The notes: generated by a model from the letters alone, not told the origin. 64,000 nucleotides of DNA from Triatoma infestans (GCA_011037195.1 JAAEAF010003371.1:31295-95294), one strand, 5' to 3'; positions 44,493 to 55,847 are shown, numbered from the stretch's first letter. Numbers and translations are program-made.

Positions 44493-44782
44493 ACCATATC
44501 AGTGGAATCATATTTGATATAAATATATGTTTGTGTAATTCTCTTTTCTTCTCTCGTTTTGTATTATGTGTGTAAGTATGAACAAACTATCTCAAAAAAG
44601 AAAAAATTGCATGTGCATGTCTGTGTGTGCTTCACTCACCTTCACTCTGTTTTGAGTGAGTGTTTCAAGAAGATATTATCTCAAAAGCATAAAATCGTAG
44701 GAAGCTCCAACTTGGTATCCCGTAGTTTAGGTAGTACGACCACAAGCTTTCAAAACCACGAAAAACTGAAGAATAAAAAAAA
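44493..44782. other. Spacer between HINE-like copies
   Basis: 44560-44760 has weak HINE-like words (ATCTCAAAAAAGAAAAAATT). No gene seen. Confidence 0.3.
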
Positions 44783-45382
44783 AATCTAGTCTGAAACACT
44801 CACACAACTTTCTCTTACTCCAGTTTTCAAAATTGGAATTCACAAATTTTATAGTTAGTATACCAAATTTAATGAAAGTCGTCGGAGTTCGTCGAAAACT
44901 AAAAAAAAAACTGTTCAGTAAAAGCATACTTCCGGTTTAAAAATTTTCTTGAAACTCGGAATTTTCGGCCATCTATTTATTTCAAATTAATTTTGTTTGG
45001 ATGATAGAATTGTATAATCAACTATGATAGCACTTTAGAGAAAAAACATAACCCCACTTCCTCCTACAAAACTCCTTTAAATGACTTTATCAGGACAAAT
45101 GTTTCAAATAAAAGTTGTAGCTCTTTTTATATGTGTGTAATTCACATTCCAAACACACATCCGGTCACCAATTTTTTTTTTTCAAATTTGAAATTTCAAC
45201 AACACATTTAATTCTAATTAAAATATTATTTAGATCATAGAATTTTATAGCAAACTGGAAATAGCACTTTAGAGGAAACCTAACCCCACCCTCTCCCCCA
45301 AAAGCGCCCTTAAATTAATTTTCCCAGAGAATTTTATTAAATGAAAATTGTATATTTTTGTATGTGTAGTTGATATATCATG

Positions 45383-46227
45383 ATTAGATTAGATTAGATT
45401 AGATTTTTTTTTTATTTGGCTTTTAAAAACAAAGTATTCCTTAGGCAGTGAGCCTGGTTTAGAATTTACACAGTACATACAATAAAACGAAAAAGAAAAC
45501 AATACAAAGTTAAGAATTTAATATAGCTAATAATCAAAATACAAAGTATGAAATAAATATATAAATAAACTAAAGTGCATACCAATAATATAGAACCAAC
45601 TAAAAATTTAATCTTATACAGTAAATACGTGTTTTCACAAATAATGTTTTTACCAAAAATATATATCTGCAAATTTCACTCTTCTTTATAAAGACAGAAA
45701 AAATAAAGAGACAAATTCTATAAAGAGCTAAAACAAACACATATCAATAATCAACCACTTGTTGCATGTCTAAAATAAATTTTCTAATTCTTAGAGCTTG
45801 ACTAACATAGCAATAGACGTCATTAATTTTATTTACATCGTTTACTTCTAATAATCGCGTAACATTTGAAATGTGATCACTGTTACTGCATAGATATTTA
45901 TTGATATGTTTCTCTCTATTATGCTTATACATAGGGCAAGTCAAAAGTAAATGATAAACATCGTCTGCAATTTTAGTATTACAAATCTGACAGACTTTAT
46001 CTTCATTAAAACGATATAATTCGCCTTTATAAAAAATTCGAAAATTTTTAGGTTGACTCAATCGTAATTGAATAATTAAACTATGTTTGCAAATATTGCT
46101 TCTCAGTTGTAAATAACTTTCTGGACCTTTGAGGCTACTAATTAGTCTGTAATTTTCATTAAAACGAGAATTAATTACTAAATTTATATCTGCCGACAAG
46201 GAATGATTTCTAATTTTCTCAGATATC
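45383..46227 (-). mobile_element. 5'-truncated LINE inserted in a HINE-like copy
   Basis: 845 bp between 15-bp duplications AGTTGATATATCATG (45368-45382 and 46228-46242). The 3' end on the minus strand is a TAATC-type tail (AATCTAATCTAATCTAATC, complement at 45383-45404). The duplication, the simple-repeat tail and the 5' truncation are the marks of target-primed reverse transcription. Confidence 0.88.
45744..46215 (-). pseudogene. LINE polymerase C-terminus with CCHC-type finger
   Basis: The open frame runs across the junction, but the LINE part reads LISEKIRNHSLSADI, then RLSQPKNFRIFYKG and the finger C-Q-I-C-N-T-K-I-A-D-D-V-Y-H-L-L-L-T-C-P, a C-x2-C-x9-H-x4-C knuckle of I/Jockey-type polymerases. 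It ends I-R-K-F-I-L-D-M and a stop at 45744. There is no internal stop, so the insertion is fairly young. The RT domain is missing by truncation. The N-terminal 75 or so residues of the open frame are HINE-like sequence, not protein of the element. Confidence 0.78.
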
Positions 46228-46582
46228 AGTTGATATATCATGTTTAAAGTAAATCGTCGGAGCCATTTTTGAAAAAAAAATTGCAAAAAAGTGAAAAAAA
46301 AAAAACATTTAGTAAAATGGTACTTCCGGCTGAGGAATTCTGACAGATGACCATACTGTTGGATCCCACGGTGATACCTAAACGGAATATCAAGTTTAAA
46401 CTTTCTGCGACTTTTCGTTTTTGAGCTAGGCTGTTCAATACATACACACACGCAGACGATTTTTTTAAAAACCACTTTTTTGGATTCAGAGGACCTTGAA
46501 ACGGATATTTCCGGTGAAAACTCAATATCTAAAATTTGACACGATTATAATACTTCCTCTTATGAAAGAGTAAGAGGAAGTA

Positions 46583-46830
46583 CAAAACTATTCAATAAAA
46601 TTGCACTTCCGGTTGTTCGAATTTGGTCAGAAACTTTCGTGTCAGAAACGGCAATGTAAGTACCTAAACGGAATACCAACTTTGAGCATCTTACGATTTT
46701 TCGATTTTGTGACATTCGCAAAAACACTTTTTTTTTCATACTTAGGATACCTGAAACCATGTATTTTTAGTGTAAACTCAAAAATTCCAAAAATTCTGAC
46801 ACGATTACAGTTATTTTCATAATTCAATGA
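46583..46830 (+). repeat. HINE-like fragment
   Basis: Contains GCACTTCCGGTTGTTCGAAT, CCTAAACGGAATACCAAC and TCTGACACGATTACAG. Confidence 0.5.
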
Positions 46831-47184
46831 GGGATTTTTTTTTAAATGTTATTACTTAAACCCATGCAGTTAAATCTTTTTTGGAAAATACACTTATTTT
46901 CATTCATATCGTTTCATTTAGTTTTATTTAAATAAGAATAATATAATAAATAATAATAGCGTTAAAATGCCTTCAGTTTAAAATTTAGAAATTAAGAAAA
47001 CGCGATCTGTAAGTAATTTTATTTTTATTTTGCACATTCCACATTTGAATTACTTTACATTTAAAATACAATTTATATAAATAAAATGTACAAAAAATGA
47101 AATATACAACTATATTATGCAATTTATTTACCTATATATATATAAAAAGTGAATTATAACCAGTAACGATAGGTTATACTAAAA
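46831..47184. other. AT-rich DNA, no gene seen
   Basis: Nothing recognised. Confidence 0.4.
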
Positions 47185-47475
47185 TTGTAGGCATTTTGAT
47201 TGATTCATTCTCTCTCTCTCTCTCTCTCTCACTCACTCACTAATCGTCTTTTTCTCTCTCTCTCTCCACACAAACGCAAACATGTATTTATATATATAAT
47301 ATTAATGTATATTAAAGGCACTCTTATTTTTTCCAAACCTAAAGCGACAATACTTGGCGCCAGTTTTTTCTTTGTTAATGGCGCAGTTTCAGCACTTAGT
47401 CTGTGGTGGTAAGATGATTCACACAACTTCTTCTCCCCTGTCTCTAATACTAAATTTATCAAGTAACTTTATTTG
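47185..47475 (+). repeat. Duplicated segment, copy 1
   Basis: Contains a TC microsatellite (47209-47230), CTTGGCGCCAGTTTTTTC, TTGTTAATGGCGCA, TGGTAAGATGATTCAC and TTATCAAGTAACTTT. A second copy is at 48393-48590, so the segment is a local duplicate or an unclassified repeat. Confidence 0.65.
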
Positions 47476-47599
47476 TAAAGATAACAATGTATATATATTC
47501 TTGAATAAAGTAATATAATTTCCTACTTCTATTTAATAAACGCCTTTTTACAAATATATTTAGTCCATGAATTTAATTTCATTCATTACTTTCATTTAC

Positions 47600-48252
47600 T
47601 CTTTAGTTATTGTAATCGTGTCAAATTTTCTATATCGAGTTTTCACCGGAAATACACGTTTTGAGGTCCCCTGAGAACAAAAAAGTGGTTTTTAGAAATT
47701 GGTCTGTATCTGTCTGCCGGTACGTGGATTTTGGGACAGCATATCTCAAAAACGAAAAATCGCAGAATAAACAAATTTAATATTTCGTTAAAGGGTACCG
47801 TGGAGACGTGAAAAGAAGATTTTCGTAAAAAATCGTTCAACCGGAAGTGCCACTTTACTGAATGTTTTTTTTTCTCAGCTTTTTTTTGCTATTTTCTCTA
47901 AAACGGCTCCACTTTAAACTAGGAATGTAAACTACGCATATAATAAGCTATAACTTTTATTTGAAACAGTTCTCCTGATAAAGTCATGTAAGGAGGGGGC
48001 ATTTGGAGGAAAGGTGGGGTTATGTTTTTCTCTAAAGTGCTATCATAATTGATTATACGTACAATTCTACCATCCAAACAATATTTAATTAGAAATAAAT
48101 AGATGGCCAAATTTCGAGTTTCTAGAAAATAAGTTAAACCGGAAGTGCGTTTTTACTGAACAGTTTTTTTTGTTTGTTTTTTTTGTAAACACCGACAAAT
48201 TTCATTAAATTTGGTAAGAGAAACTTGTGTAAGTTTTTCACACAAGATTTAT
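47600..48252 (-). repeat. HINE-like copy, hairpin lost
   Basis: Starts in TTGTAATCGTGTCAAATTTT and ends AAGTTTTTCACACAAGAT. It has one unit (ETS-like words near 47839 and 48135) and lies between the two duplicated segments. Confidence 0.65.
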
Positions 48253-48392
48253 TTATATCATTTTCATATTACGAAAATGTTAATAATGTACATATATATT
48301 ATAAATAAACTGCATTGCACTAACGTGCAACTAAATAAACTGGCTGTTCTTAATAGGACCGAACAAAAATAAAGGAAATGAGAAGAGATGGT

Positions 48393-48590
48393 TCCAAGGC
48401 ATTTTAATTCATTCTCTCTCACTCCACACATGCAAATGCAATATACACATACATTTCAAAGCTTTAGCGACAAAACTTGGCGCCAGTTAGTTTTCTTTGT
48501 TAATGGCGCATGGTCTGTTGTGGTAAGATGATTCACTAAACTTCTTCCCCACTTCCTGTATTACTATATTTATCAAGTAACTTTTATTTA
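48393..48590 (+). repeat. Duplicated segment, copy 2
   Basis: Shares CTTGGCGCCAGTTAGTTTTC, TTGTTAATGGCGCA, GTGGTAAGATGATTCACT and TTATCAAGTAAC with 47185-47475, in the same orientation. Confidence 0.65.
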
Positions 48591-49371
48591 ATCAAGTACT
48601 ATATTTATCAAGGCGTTGTATGTATCTTCTGGTTGAATTATCCAGTTAATGTTTAAAAGAAGTTTAGTATGAATGAATTGGACTTGTATAGAATATCTTA
48701 TACTGTACCTTTACAACTACACTTACATGTATGAATGAATATTTATGTATACCGTTTCACTTTCACAAAACTGCATGGAGTTTAGTGAAATTGGTTAACA
48801 TAGATATGATCTGAGAACTCAAACTTGAAAAGCCAGAATATTTTGGAGATCGGAATGACGAGTTGTGTGTCTCATTATTTTATAGATGAATCAGAGTATT
48901 TCAATGACTTGTATTCAAGGCATTTGATTAGAGCATTGGTTTTGATGATTCCCTAATCTATTTAGTCTCTTATATCGTAATATTATTAGTATCAGGTTTT
49001 GTTATTATAATTTGACCATGAGTCACACAATTGGAACAATATACGAATCTATTGCGCTTTATGATATCTTAAAACAAATTTTTATTTCATTATTAGCTCT
49101 TAACTTCAAAATGCCTTTTTTTACTAACTCTTGTTGAAAATAGAAAGGAAAAAAAATAGCTTACTTTAGTAATAGTTTTGTAAATAATACAAAATTCAGA
49201 ATTGAATAATGATTAAAAAACAAAATAATCAAAACCTACAATCAATTTAATTAAAACAAATTGATTTTGTTAAGTTCATGGTGAATTTTAAAATAATTTA
49301 TAATTAAAAAGTCATTAATAATTACAAAAAAAAATTGAAAGTAAAAAATATTGGATGTTAATTTGAATTTT
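48591..49371. other. AT-rich DNA, no gene seen
   Basis: Nothing recognised. Confidence 0.4.
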
Positions 49372-49385
49372 AAATTAATACATCA

Positions 49386-50479
49386 GACGATACAGCCATA
49401 CTTGCTACAATCACAGACATCGCAACAGCTTCACACAATTTACAGACACATTTAAATACAATAGGAATCATGGGCAAAAAAAAAGTGGTGAATTAAAATG
49501 AACCCACAAAAATGCCAACATGCCACATTTAATCTTCGGCGGGGTTCCTGTTCTCCAGTTTTCTTCAATTAGAATCCTCTCCCTGTAACAGATCTGATGC
49601 GTTATCTTGATCTCTCTTCATTGACAAAAGACTCACATGGAACCCTCACACAAGACTTAAAAGACAAGCACTGACTAAAAGGGCCAAACTTCTATACAGA
49701 CTTATCGGAAGACAATCCAAATTATCTACAGAACTCAAAAGATTGATATGTATTTCTATAATCAAACCAATTCGGACTTACGGACTTGAATTGTGGGGTT
49801 CAACTAAACCTACAAACTTACGTTCCATTCAGACATTCCAATCTAAGCTACTTCGACACATAGTTGATGCTCCTTTCTACGTCTGAAACCTTACGCTTCA
49901 TAATGACCTCTACATCCCCTTATACAAAAACTTGCCAAGACAAAATATCAAACCTGCATACTAGTCTCTCCATTTGCTCTAATCCCTTTCTAGCCTTCAT
50001 TACCATCCTTGACAATCCACCAAGCCGTTTGAATCGCCCAAGGTCTAAGCTACTTCGACAGATTTCCCTTTCTACGTCTCAAACCTTACACTTCATAATG
50101 ACCTCGCATCCCTTTCATACAACAACTTGCCAAGACAAAATATCATAAATTCCATACTACTCTCTCCCTTTGCTCTAATCCCTTTGTACAATCTCTAGCC
50201 TTCACTACCATTCTTGACAATCCACCAAGCCGTTTGAATCGCCAGAGGTCTAAGCTACTTCGACAGATTTTCTTGTTTACGTCTCAAACCTTACGCTCCA
50301 TAATGACCTCGACATCCCTTTCATACAACAATTTGCCAAGACAAAATATCATAAATTCCATAGTACTCTCTCCCTTTGCTCTAATCCCTTTGTACAATCT
50401 CTAGCCTCCACTACTATCCCTGACAATCCACCTCGCCGTTTGAATCGCCAGAGGCCCCGAGATTTCCTTTGGGACTGAT
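49386..50479 (+). pseudogene. Jockey-like reverse transcriptase, palm to C-terminus
   Basis: Opens DDTAILATITDIATASHNLQ, the A-D-D box and following helix of Jockey RT. Then I-K-M-N-P-Q-K-C-Q-H-A-T-F-N-L-R-R, the D-K-R-L-T-W block in a shifted frame, KRAKLLYRLIGRQSKLSTEL, and TYGLELWGSTKPTNLRSI. The C-terminus gives R-R-L-N-R-Q-R-P-R-D-F-L-W-D followed by a stop (TGA about 50477), as in Jockey-type tails. Frames are broken in several places. These enzymes reverse transcribe LINE RNA at a nicked target. Confidence 0.8.
49842..50455 (+). repeat. Tandem triplication of a 203-bp LINE segment
   Basis: Units start with TCTAAGCTACTTCGACA at 49842, 50044 and 50249 (periods 202 and 205). Each contains CGTCTCAAACCTTACRCT or a near match, and each ends at GTTTGAATCGCC. 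The duplication lies inside the C-terminal coding part, so it arose in or after this copy. Confidence 0.85.
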
Positions 50480-50629
50480 CAGTGCTGCAGTTATCCCGTA
50501 AAGAGTGCTACCGCTGGGTAGTTTCTCTCCTCCTACTCCTCACAGCCTACAGTTTGATTTATTCATTGTATATATGTAATACAGATTGCAAAATTTCTTA
50601 ATAAACAAAAAAAAAAAATTAATACATCA

Positions 50630-51317
50630 AATATTATGTATATTACATTTAATTTGCAATCAATTTTGCTAATCTTAATTAAAAATAATTAATTATTTGT
50701 TATAAATAAATATAAAATAATAGTAAACCATAAATGTTCATATTGTTTTTATAATAATATAATTACAATTAGGAAATGAGAATAAATGTTTAGTACATCG
50801 TAATGACAGTCTGTGAACCATGTGTTAATTTGGTTAGAAAAAGCATTTCTTACGTCATAATCAGCAGGTGGTAGTGACAGTAGGTGTGGGCGTGTGGGGG
50901 AATATAATAAAACAATGTGAGATTGTTAATAACTGTTGAAATAAATTTAAAATAAAATTTACAACAATCTTGTATTCAAAATAATATACATTCTACAGAA
51001 TTAAATAAAAATAATACAAACTGCAAGGACTTTGTTTAGTATAGAAACTGAAAATAGATTTCATTACGATGAACATATAAAAAAATTGAAAAATAATAAT
51101 ATTCAGCATTTTCGTATGTATAAAAAAAAAAAGTTTTTATTGTCAGCATTCTCTAATGGTATAGATATTTTTGTACAATGAAATGTATTCAGTTGAAATG
51201 AAATTTTATACATTTCGGTTATTTTTAACTTGAATCATTTTTATTTTTCTTTTACTCACTTTAAGAGAAACTGTTAAGATCTTTCTAAATTGAGTTTTTA
51301 ACGGAATAGAAAAAAAA
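50630..51317. other. AT-rich DNA, no gene seen
   Basis: Nothing recognised. Confidence 0.4.
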
Positions 51318-52367
51318 AAAATCTGGTGTGAAACACTCACACAACTTTCTCTTACTCCAGTTCTCAAAATGATAATTGACAAATTTTATAGTTTGTGTAC
51401 CAAATTTAATGAAATTCGTCGAAAACTGAAAAAACTGTTCAGTAAAAGCGCACTTCCGGTTTACTAATTTTCTTGAAACTCGGAATTTCAGCCATCTATT
51501 TATTTCTAACTAATTATGTTTGGATGATAGAATTGTATAATCAACTAGGATAGCACTTTGATGAAAATCTAACCCCACCCCTCCCCTAAAAGTGCTCCTT
51601 AAAAGAAATTTCCCAGAGAAATGTTTTAGATAAAAGTTGTAGATCTTTGCATGTTTAGTTTATATACGAAGTTTCAAAAAAATCGTCAAAGCCATTTTTG
51701 AGAAAATTGCGAAAAAGTGAATAAATCATTTAGTAAAGTGGTAAAGTAAACGCACTTCCGGTTATCCGATTTTTTTCAAACTCGGAATTTCAACAACATA
51801 TTTAATTCTAATTAACATTATTTAGATGACAGAATTGTCTAATAAACTGAAATAGCACTTTAGATGGAAACCTAACCCCACCCCTCCCCCAAAAGTGCCC
51901 TTAAATGCATTTTACCCGACAAATGTTTCAAATAAAAGTAGTAGCTCTTTGTATGAGTGGTTGATGTACCGAGTTTAAAGAAAATCGTCAGAGCCATTTT
52001 AGAGAAAATAGCAAAAAAAAGTAAAAAGTCCAACTAATAAAGTGATACTTCCGGTTGAGGAATTTTGACAGATAACGTACTGTCCGATTCCATGGTGATA
52101 CCTAAACAGAATATCAAGTTTCAACTTTCTACGATTTTTCTTTTTTGAGCTATGCTGTTCACATACATACATACACACACACACACACACCACACACGGA
52201 CACACACACACACACACACACGGACACACACACACACACAGACCATTTGCTAAAAACCACTTTTTTGGACTCAGGGGACCTCAAAACGGATATTTCCGGT
52301 GAAACTCGATATCGAAAATTTGACACGATTACAATACTTCCTCTTACTAGGAGTAAGAGAAAGTAAA
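51318..52367 (+). mobile_element. HINE-like dispersed repeat, full copy 7 (best copy)
   Basis: Starts TCTGGTGTGAAACACTCACA and ends with the hairpin CTCTTACT-AGG-AGTAAGAG and AAAGT. CACTTCCGGTT words at 51452, 51754 and 52048 mark units of about 300 bp. CA/CACGGACA microsatellite at 52172-52240. It directly abuts copy 8, head to tail. Confidence 0.85.
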
Positions 52368-52369
52368 AA

Positions 52370-53072
52370 TCTGGTGTGAAACACTCACACAACTTTCTCT
52401 TATTCCAGTTCTCAAAATTATAAATGACAAATTTTTTTAGTTTAAAATTTAATGAAATTCGTCGAAAACTGAAAAAAAAAAACTGTTCAGTAAAAGCGCA
52501 CTTCCGGTTTACTAATTTTCTTCAAAACTCGAAATTTTAGCCATCTATTTATTTCTAATTAATTTTGCTTGGATGATAGAATTGTATAATCAACTATAAT
52601 AGCACTTTAGAGAAAAATATAACCCCACATTCTCCCCTAAAATTGCCCTTAAATGAATTTTCCCAGAGAAATGTTTCAAATAAAAGTTGTAGCTCTTTAT
52701 ATGTATAGTTCATATAACAAGTTTGAAAAAAATCATCGCAGCCATTTTTGAGAAAATGGCAAAAAAAAAACTAGTAAATTGGTACTTCCGGTTGAAGAAT
52801 TTTGACAGATAAAGTACTGTCAAATCCCATGGTGATACCTAAACGGAATATCAAGTTTCAACTTTGTACGGTTTTTCGTTTTTGAGCTATGTTGTTCACA
52901 TACATACATACAGAAACCACACACACACACACACACACACACACAACCATTTTTAAAAAACCCTTTTGTTGATTCAGGGACCTCAAAACGGATATTTCCG
53001 GTGAAAACTGGATATCGAAAATTTGATACGATTACAAATAATTCCTCTTACTAGGAGTAAGAAAAATTAATA
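52370..53072 (+). mobile_element. HINE-like copy 8, one unit shorter
   Basis: Starts TCTGGTGTGAAACACTCACA two bases after copy 7 ends (only A residues between). It has a CA run at 52920-52944 and ends CCTCTTACTAGGAGTAAGAA. One of the 300-bp units is missing. Confidence 0.8.
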
Positions 53073-54102
53073 ATACATCTTTCAATCTCGGTAGACGCTA
53101 AATCTCATCCCATGTGTTAAAAGAAGTGTCCAGTACTATCTCAAGATAATCTAATGATCTTAAAAAATTTTGGGACGAAAATTGTGATTATGCACATAGC
53201 TTTATAGAAGCGCAGAAAGTGAGTGATAGAGTTAAAAAAGGGGTAATATCTGAGTTCTGGAGTTCTGTTATGTTTTGTTGGGAAGTGACACAATCAGGAA
53301 ACAATGGTAAACCATTATTGTGAAAAAGATGTTAAAACTTGCGTGAAGAATTACTGAGGATATTTTAGAAGTGTAATTAAACGTCTTAATTATAAATATA
53401 TACTTCATTAGGTGTTTCATTAGTGAGATTCAGTAACTGCCTACAGTGGCGGAGTCCACCCAAGAGAGTGGCTGATCGAATGTTCCTCAGTTTCTTTGTG
53501 CTACAGATTGGGTCTCAGCAAGCCAAGACCTCAATCCGCTGGTCACATCTTGAAACGGATATCCAGTCTGAAGAATAGAATCTTCAGTGCGACGGGCAGC
53601 TGGCAATTTTCCACTGGAAATTCTGCGTTATTCAATAGAAGATTGGCCAAGAAGACTTAGCGGAATGTCTTATGAGCTAGAGGGGGATATCTTGAATAAT
53701 TTATTTTTTTAATTGTTCTTCAGGATGTTTACTGTTCGTTTCCATTATAACAGATTTGTTTCTTTCATATAAGTCAATTTTAACTTCTATTTTTTTAATA
53801 TAATAGCATTTATGGCAGGACAATAACTCAGACATAAACTGAGTTATTGGTATAACATAGTAATCACTAAATCTTTTATAAGGGAATGTAAAGTTTGTAA
53901 GATTGTAATCATGTTTTTTTCTTGACATGGGTTTAATTAAGCCCAACAAACTATTATAAATTATAACTTGTATCACCAAAAATCATAACCAACAAAAGGT
54001 CCAGATAGTCTTACTGTTCAGCTTCATTCACTTATTTCATATTTTCCATGAATGAATAAATTTTCTATTTATGGAAGATATTCTCGACCATTCTTAAATA
54101 AT
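53073..54102. other. AT-rich DNA with one short open frame
   Basis: 53440-53690 is somewhat GC-richer (AGAGTGGCTGATCGAATG, CGCTGGTCACATCTTG) but unrecognised. The open frame at 53701-53979 is described separately. Confidence 0.35.
53701..53979 (-). CDS. Short unidentified open frame, possible exon
   Basis: About 92 residues on the minus strand, reading SRKKHDYNLTNFTFPYKRF, then YYVIPITQFMSELLSCHKCY, and ending H-P-E-E-Q-L-K-K. An acceptor-like AATTTATAATAG lies just upstream at about 53943-53954. The composition is charged and varied, unlike the low-complexity frames nearby, but I match it to no family. It could be an eroded transposon piece. Confidence 0.22.
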   Translation of the reverse strand: MVIQVIIYNSLLGLIKPMSRKKHDYNLTNFTFPYKRFSDYYVIPITQFMSELLSCHKCYYIKKIEVKIDLYERNKSVIMETNSKHPEEQLKK

Positions 54103-54565
54103 GGATGAGGGCAGTGAGAGTCAGTCTTTTTTTTTTTTTTTTTTTTTTTTTAAATAAAAAAAACTTACATTTTTGCCAACGTTTCGACAAATATATTGTC
54201 ATTATCAAGGTATAAAAATAAGAAATGTTAAACTTTAAATCATGGCAACTTTACATTATATTTTTTTTTTGTAAAATAAATAGTTGGGAACACTGCAGCA
54301 CCACAGAGAATAGTGAACTTAATCTCTATGGAACTAATCTCGTTCACTATTCTCTATGGTGTTACAGTGTGCCCACCAATTATTTATTTTCCCCCCAAAA
54401 AAAAATATAATGTACAGTTGTCATGTTTTAAAGTTTAACATTTCTTATTTTTTATGCCTTGATAAAGACAATATACTATTTGTCGAAACGTTAACAAAAA
54501 TATAAGATTTTTTTTTTATTTTTAAAAAAAAAGATCGAATCTCACTATCCTCATCCATCATTTTG
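54103..54565. mobile_element. Family C palindrome with degenerate hammerhead-like arms
   Basis: Arms open with ATGGATGAGG (54104) and close with CCTCATCCAT (about 54549). Centre near 54330. In each arm GACA and TGTC form a stem II, followed by GAAACGTT: minus strand at 54176-54210, plus strand at 54458-54495. CTGATGA is replaced by TTGATAA, so the ribozyme is probably dead. Stem III AACGTT is self-complementary, as in families A and B. Confidence 0.6.
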
Positions 54566-55019
54566 TATTTACTTAAAATTTTACCGTAAAAAATGAAACC
54601 TATTAATTCTAAAACATATATTTTAAAATGTATTTAAAATTTAAATTCACATCAGTTGTAAAAATAAACAAATCTATATAAATACAACTGTACAAATATT
54701 GTGTCATAAATGAACACCATCTAATTGAAGGAAAAAATCATGGAAGCGTAGAAGTTGAAATAATAATTAATATCAAAAAAGAAATTTAATAGAATATTTT
54801 CCACGTAATAATAATAATAAAAGATCAAGGTCATATGGAAATTTCACTATGATAAGATTTTAAGGTTGCTCGTTTTAATGTATACATAAAGATAAGGCAC
54901 AACGTAGTTATTGACTTTATCAATGATTCTTAAGTTTTGGCTAGCAGTTCATATTTACGCCTGAAGAAATGTCAATCAGTTTTTTTTTTTTTATAATGTG
55001 AAATGAAACATATGGTAAA
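54566..55019. other. AT-rich DNA, no gene seen
   Basis: Nothing recognised. Confidence 0.4.
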
Positions 55020-55260
55020 CGGAAATATTGCAATCGTGTCAAATTTTCGAAATTGAAATTTCACTGGAAATAATAGAATAGGTAACGGAAATACCGGAAA
55101 CGGAAGTACCGGACTTTACGAAATAGGCTACTGTATATTCCAGACTGGAATTTTCATAAACGGTTATAATGATTTTCTTTAAATTGTGAATGCTAACTGC
55201 TAACAGATTATAAAATCAACAACTTGTCTTTGATTCATTTCACTTTTATTTTGAAACATT
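55020..55260 (-). repeat. Diverged HINE-like fragment
   Basis: Contains ATTGCAATCGTGTCAAATTT, TCACTGGAAATAATAG and GATTTTCTTTAAATTG. Confidence 0.45.
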
Positions 55261-55384
55261 TTTTGGCGGAAAAATTAATTTTACGACGTTTTGTGGCGTT
55301 TTACATTTTAAATTTGGGAGGGTTGAATTTGTTGCGTTCGAGATTGTTCTCACGTGGCCCTTGGATATCCAACTAAACGAACAA

Positions 55385-55565
55385 CATCAATCGCCAGCTC
55401 GATTCCCATGAGGGCAAAGTCGGTGTTGATCCAGCATCGTGATAAAAAGCGGGAACAGTTATTAGCGCCCTAGGGAGTGAAGGCCGGAACTAAATGGCTA
55501 AAGTGGGAACTGCAGCATGCTTACCACACGAACAACATCAATAGCCAGCGCGCAGCCTTTTTATA
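55385..55565 (+). mobile_element. SINE S2 copy, head eroded
   Basis: Contains GAGGGCAAAGTCGGTGTTGA, TATTAGCGCCCTAGGGAGTG and AAGTGGGAACTGCAGCATGC. Only a B-box remnant (CTCGATTCCC) remains of the head. A 21-base flanking word (ACGAACAACATCAATCGCCAG or close) is repeated at 55376 and 55527. Confidence 0.6.
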
Positions 55566-55847
55566 CTGGGCCGCGGGACATAGAATGGCTGAATAGCTGA
55601 AGTCATGGCGTAGGAAAGAAACAAAATAACAAAAGCATTTTAAACGTTACTTGAGTTAATGCAATGGTTAAACATTCTTACAATGTAAAAACATTCTGTT
55701 TTAAACTGCTAAGGGGGCCTTCCCCAACCCCACTGTATTTATGATAGGGCAGTGGTTTCCAGACTTTACATTATTACGCCCCCTTTAAAATGAATCTAAT
55801 CTTACCCATCTTTTGTTTCATAAAATAAATCACATAATTTTAAAATA
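55566..55847. other. Unclassified spacer
   Basis: No gene or family recognised. Confidence 0.35.

Larger units (their letters stand above)
44783..46582 (+). mobile_element. HINE-like full copy 6, split by a LINE insertion
   Basis: The 5' part 44783-45382 and 3' part 46228-46582 join exactly at AGTTGATATATCATG, which is duplicated on both sides of the inserted LINE. Ends are CTAGTCTGAAACACTCACAC and CTTCCTCTTATGAAAGAGTA. Confidence 0.8.
49372..50629 (+). mobile_element. Jockey-like LINE, 5'-truncated, with 14-bp target duplication
   Basis: AAATTAATACATCA lies at 49372-49385 and again at 50616-50629, right after an A-rich tail (AATAAACAAAAAAAAAAA at about 50600-50615). The insert starts inside the RT catalytic box and runs to the C-terminus and 3' UTR. 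An AATAAA signal precedes the tail. An internal segment of about 203 bp is present three times. Confidence 0.9.

Noticed and set aside
45383..45404. Telomere-like TTAGA repeats
   Set aside because: Only four units at the 3' end of an inserted LINE; not the canonical insect TTAGG and not an interstitial telomere.
52145..52392. Frames rich in H-T-H-T or C-V-C-V
   Set aside because: Translated CA microsatellite in HINE-like copies.
54103..54565. Active hammerhead in family C
   Set aside because: Both arms have TTGATAA in place of CTGATGA, changing essential core bases; kept only as a degenerate relative.
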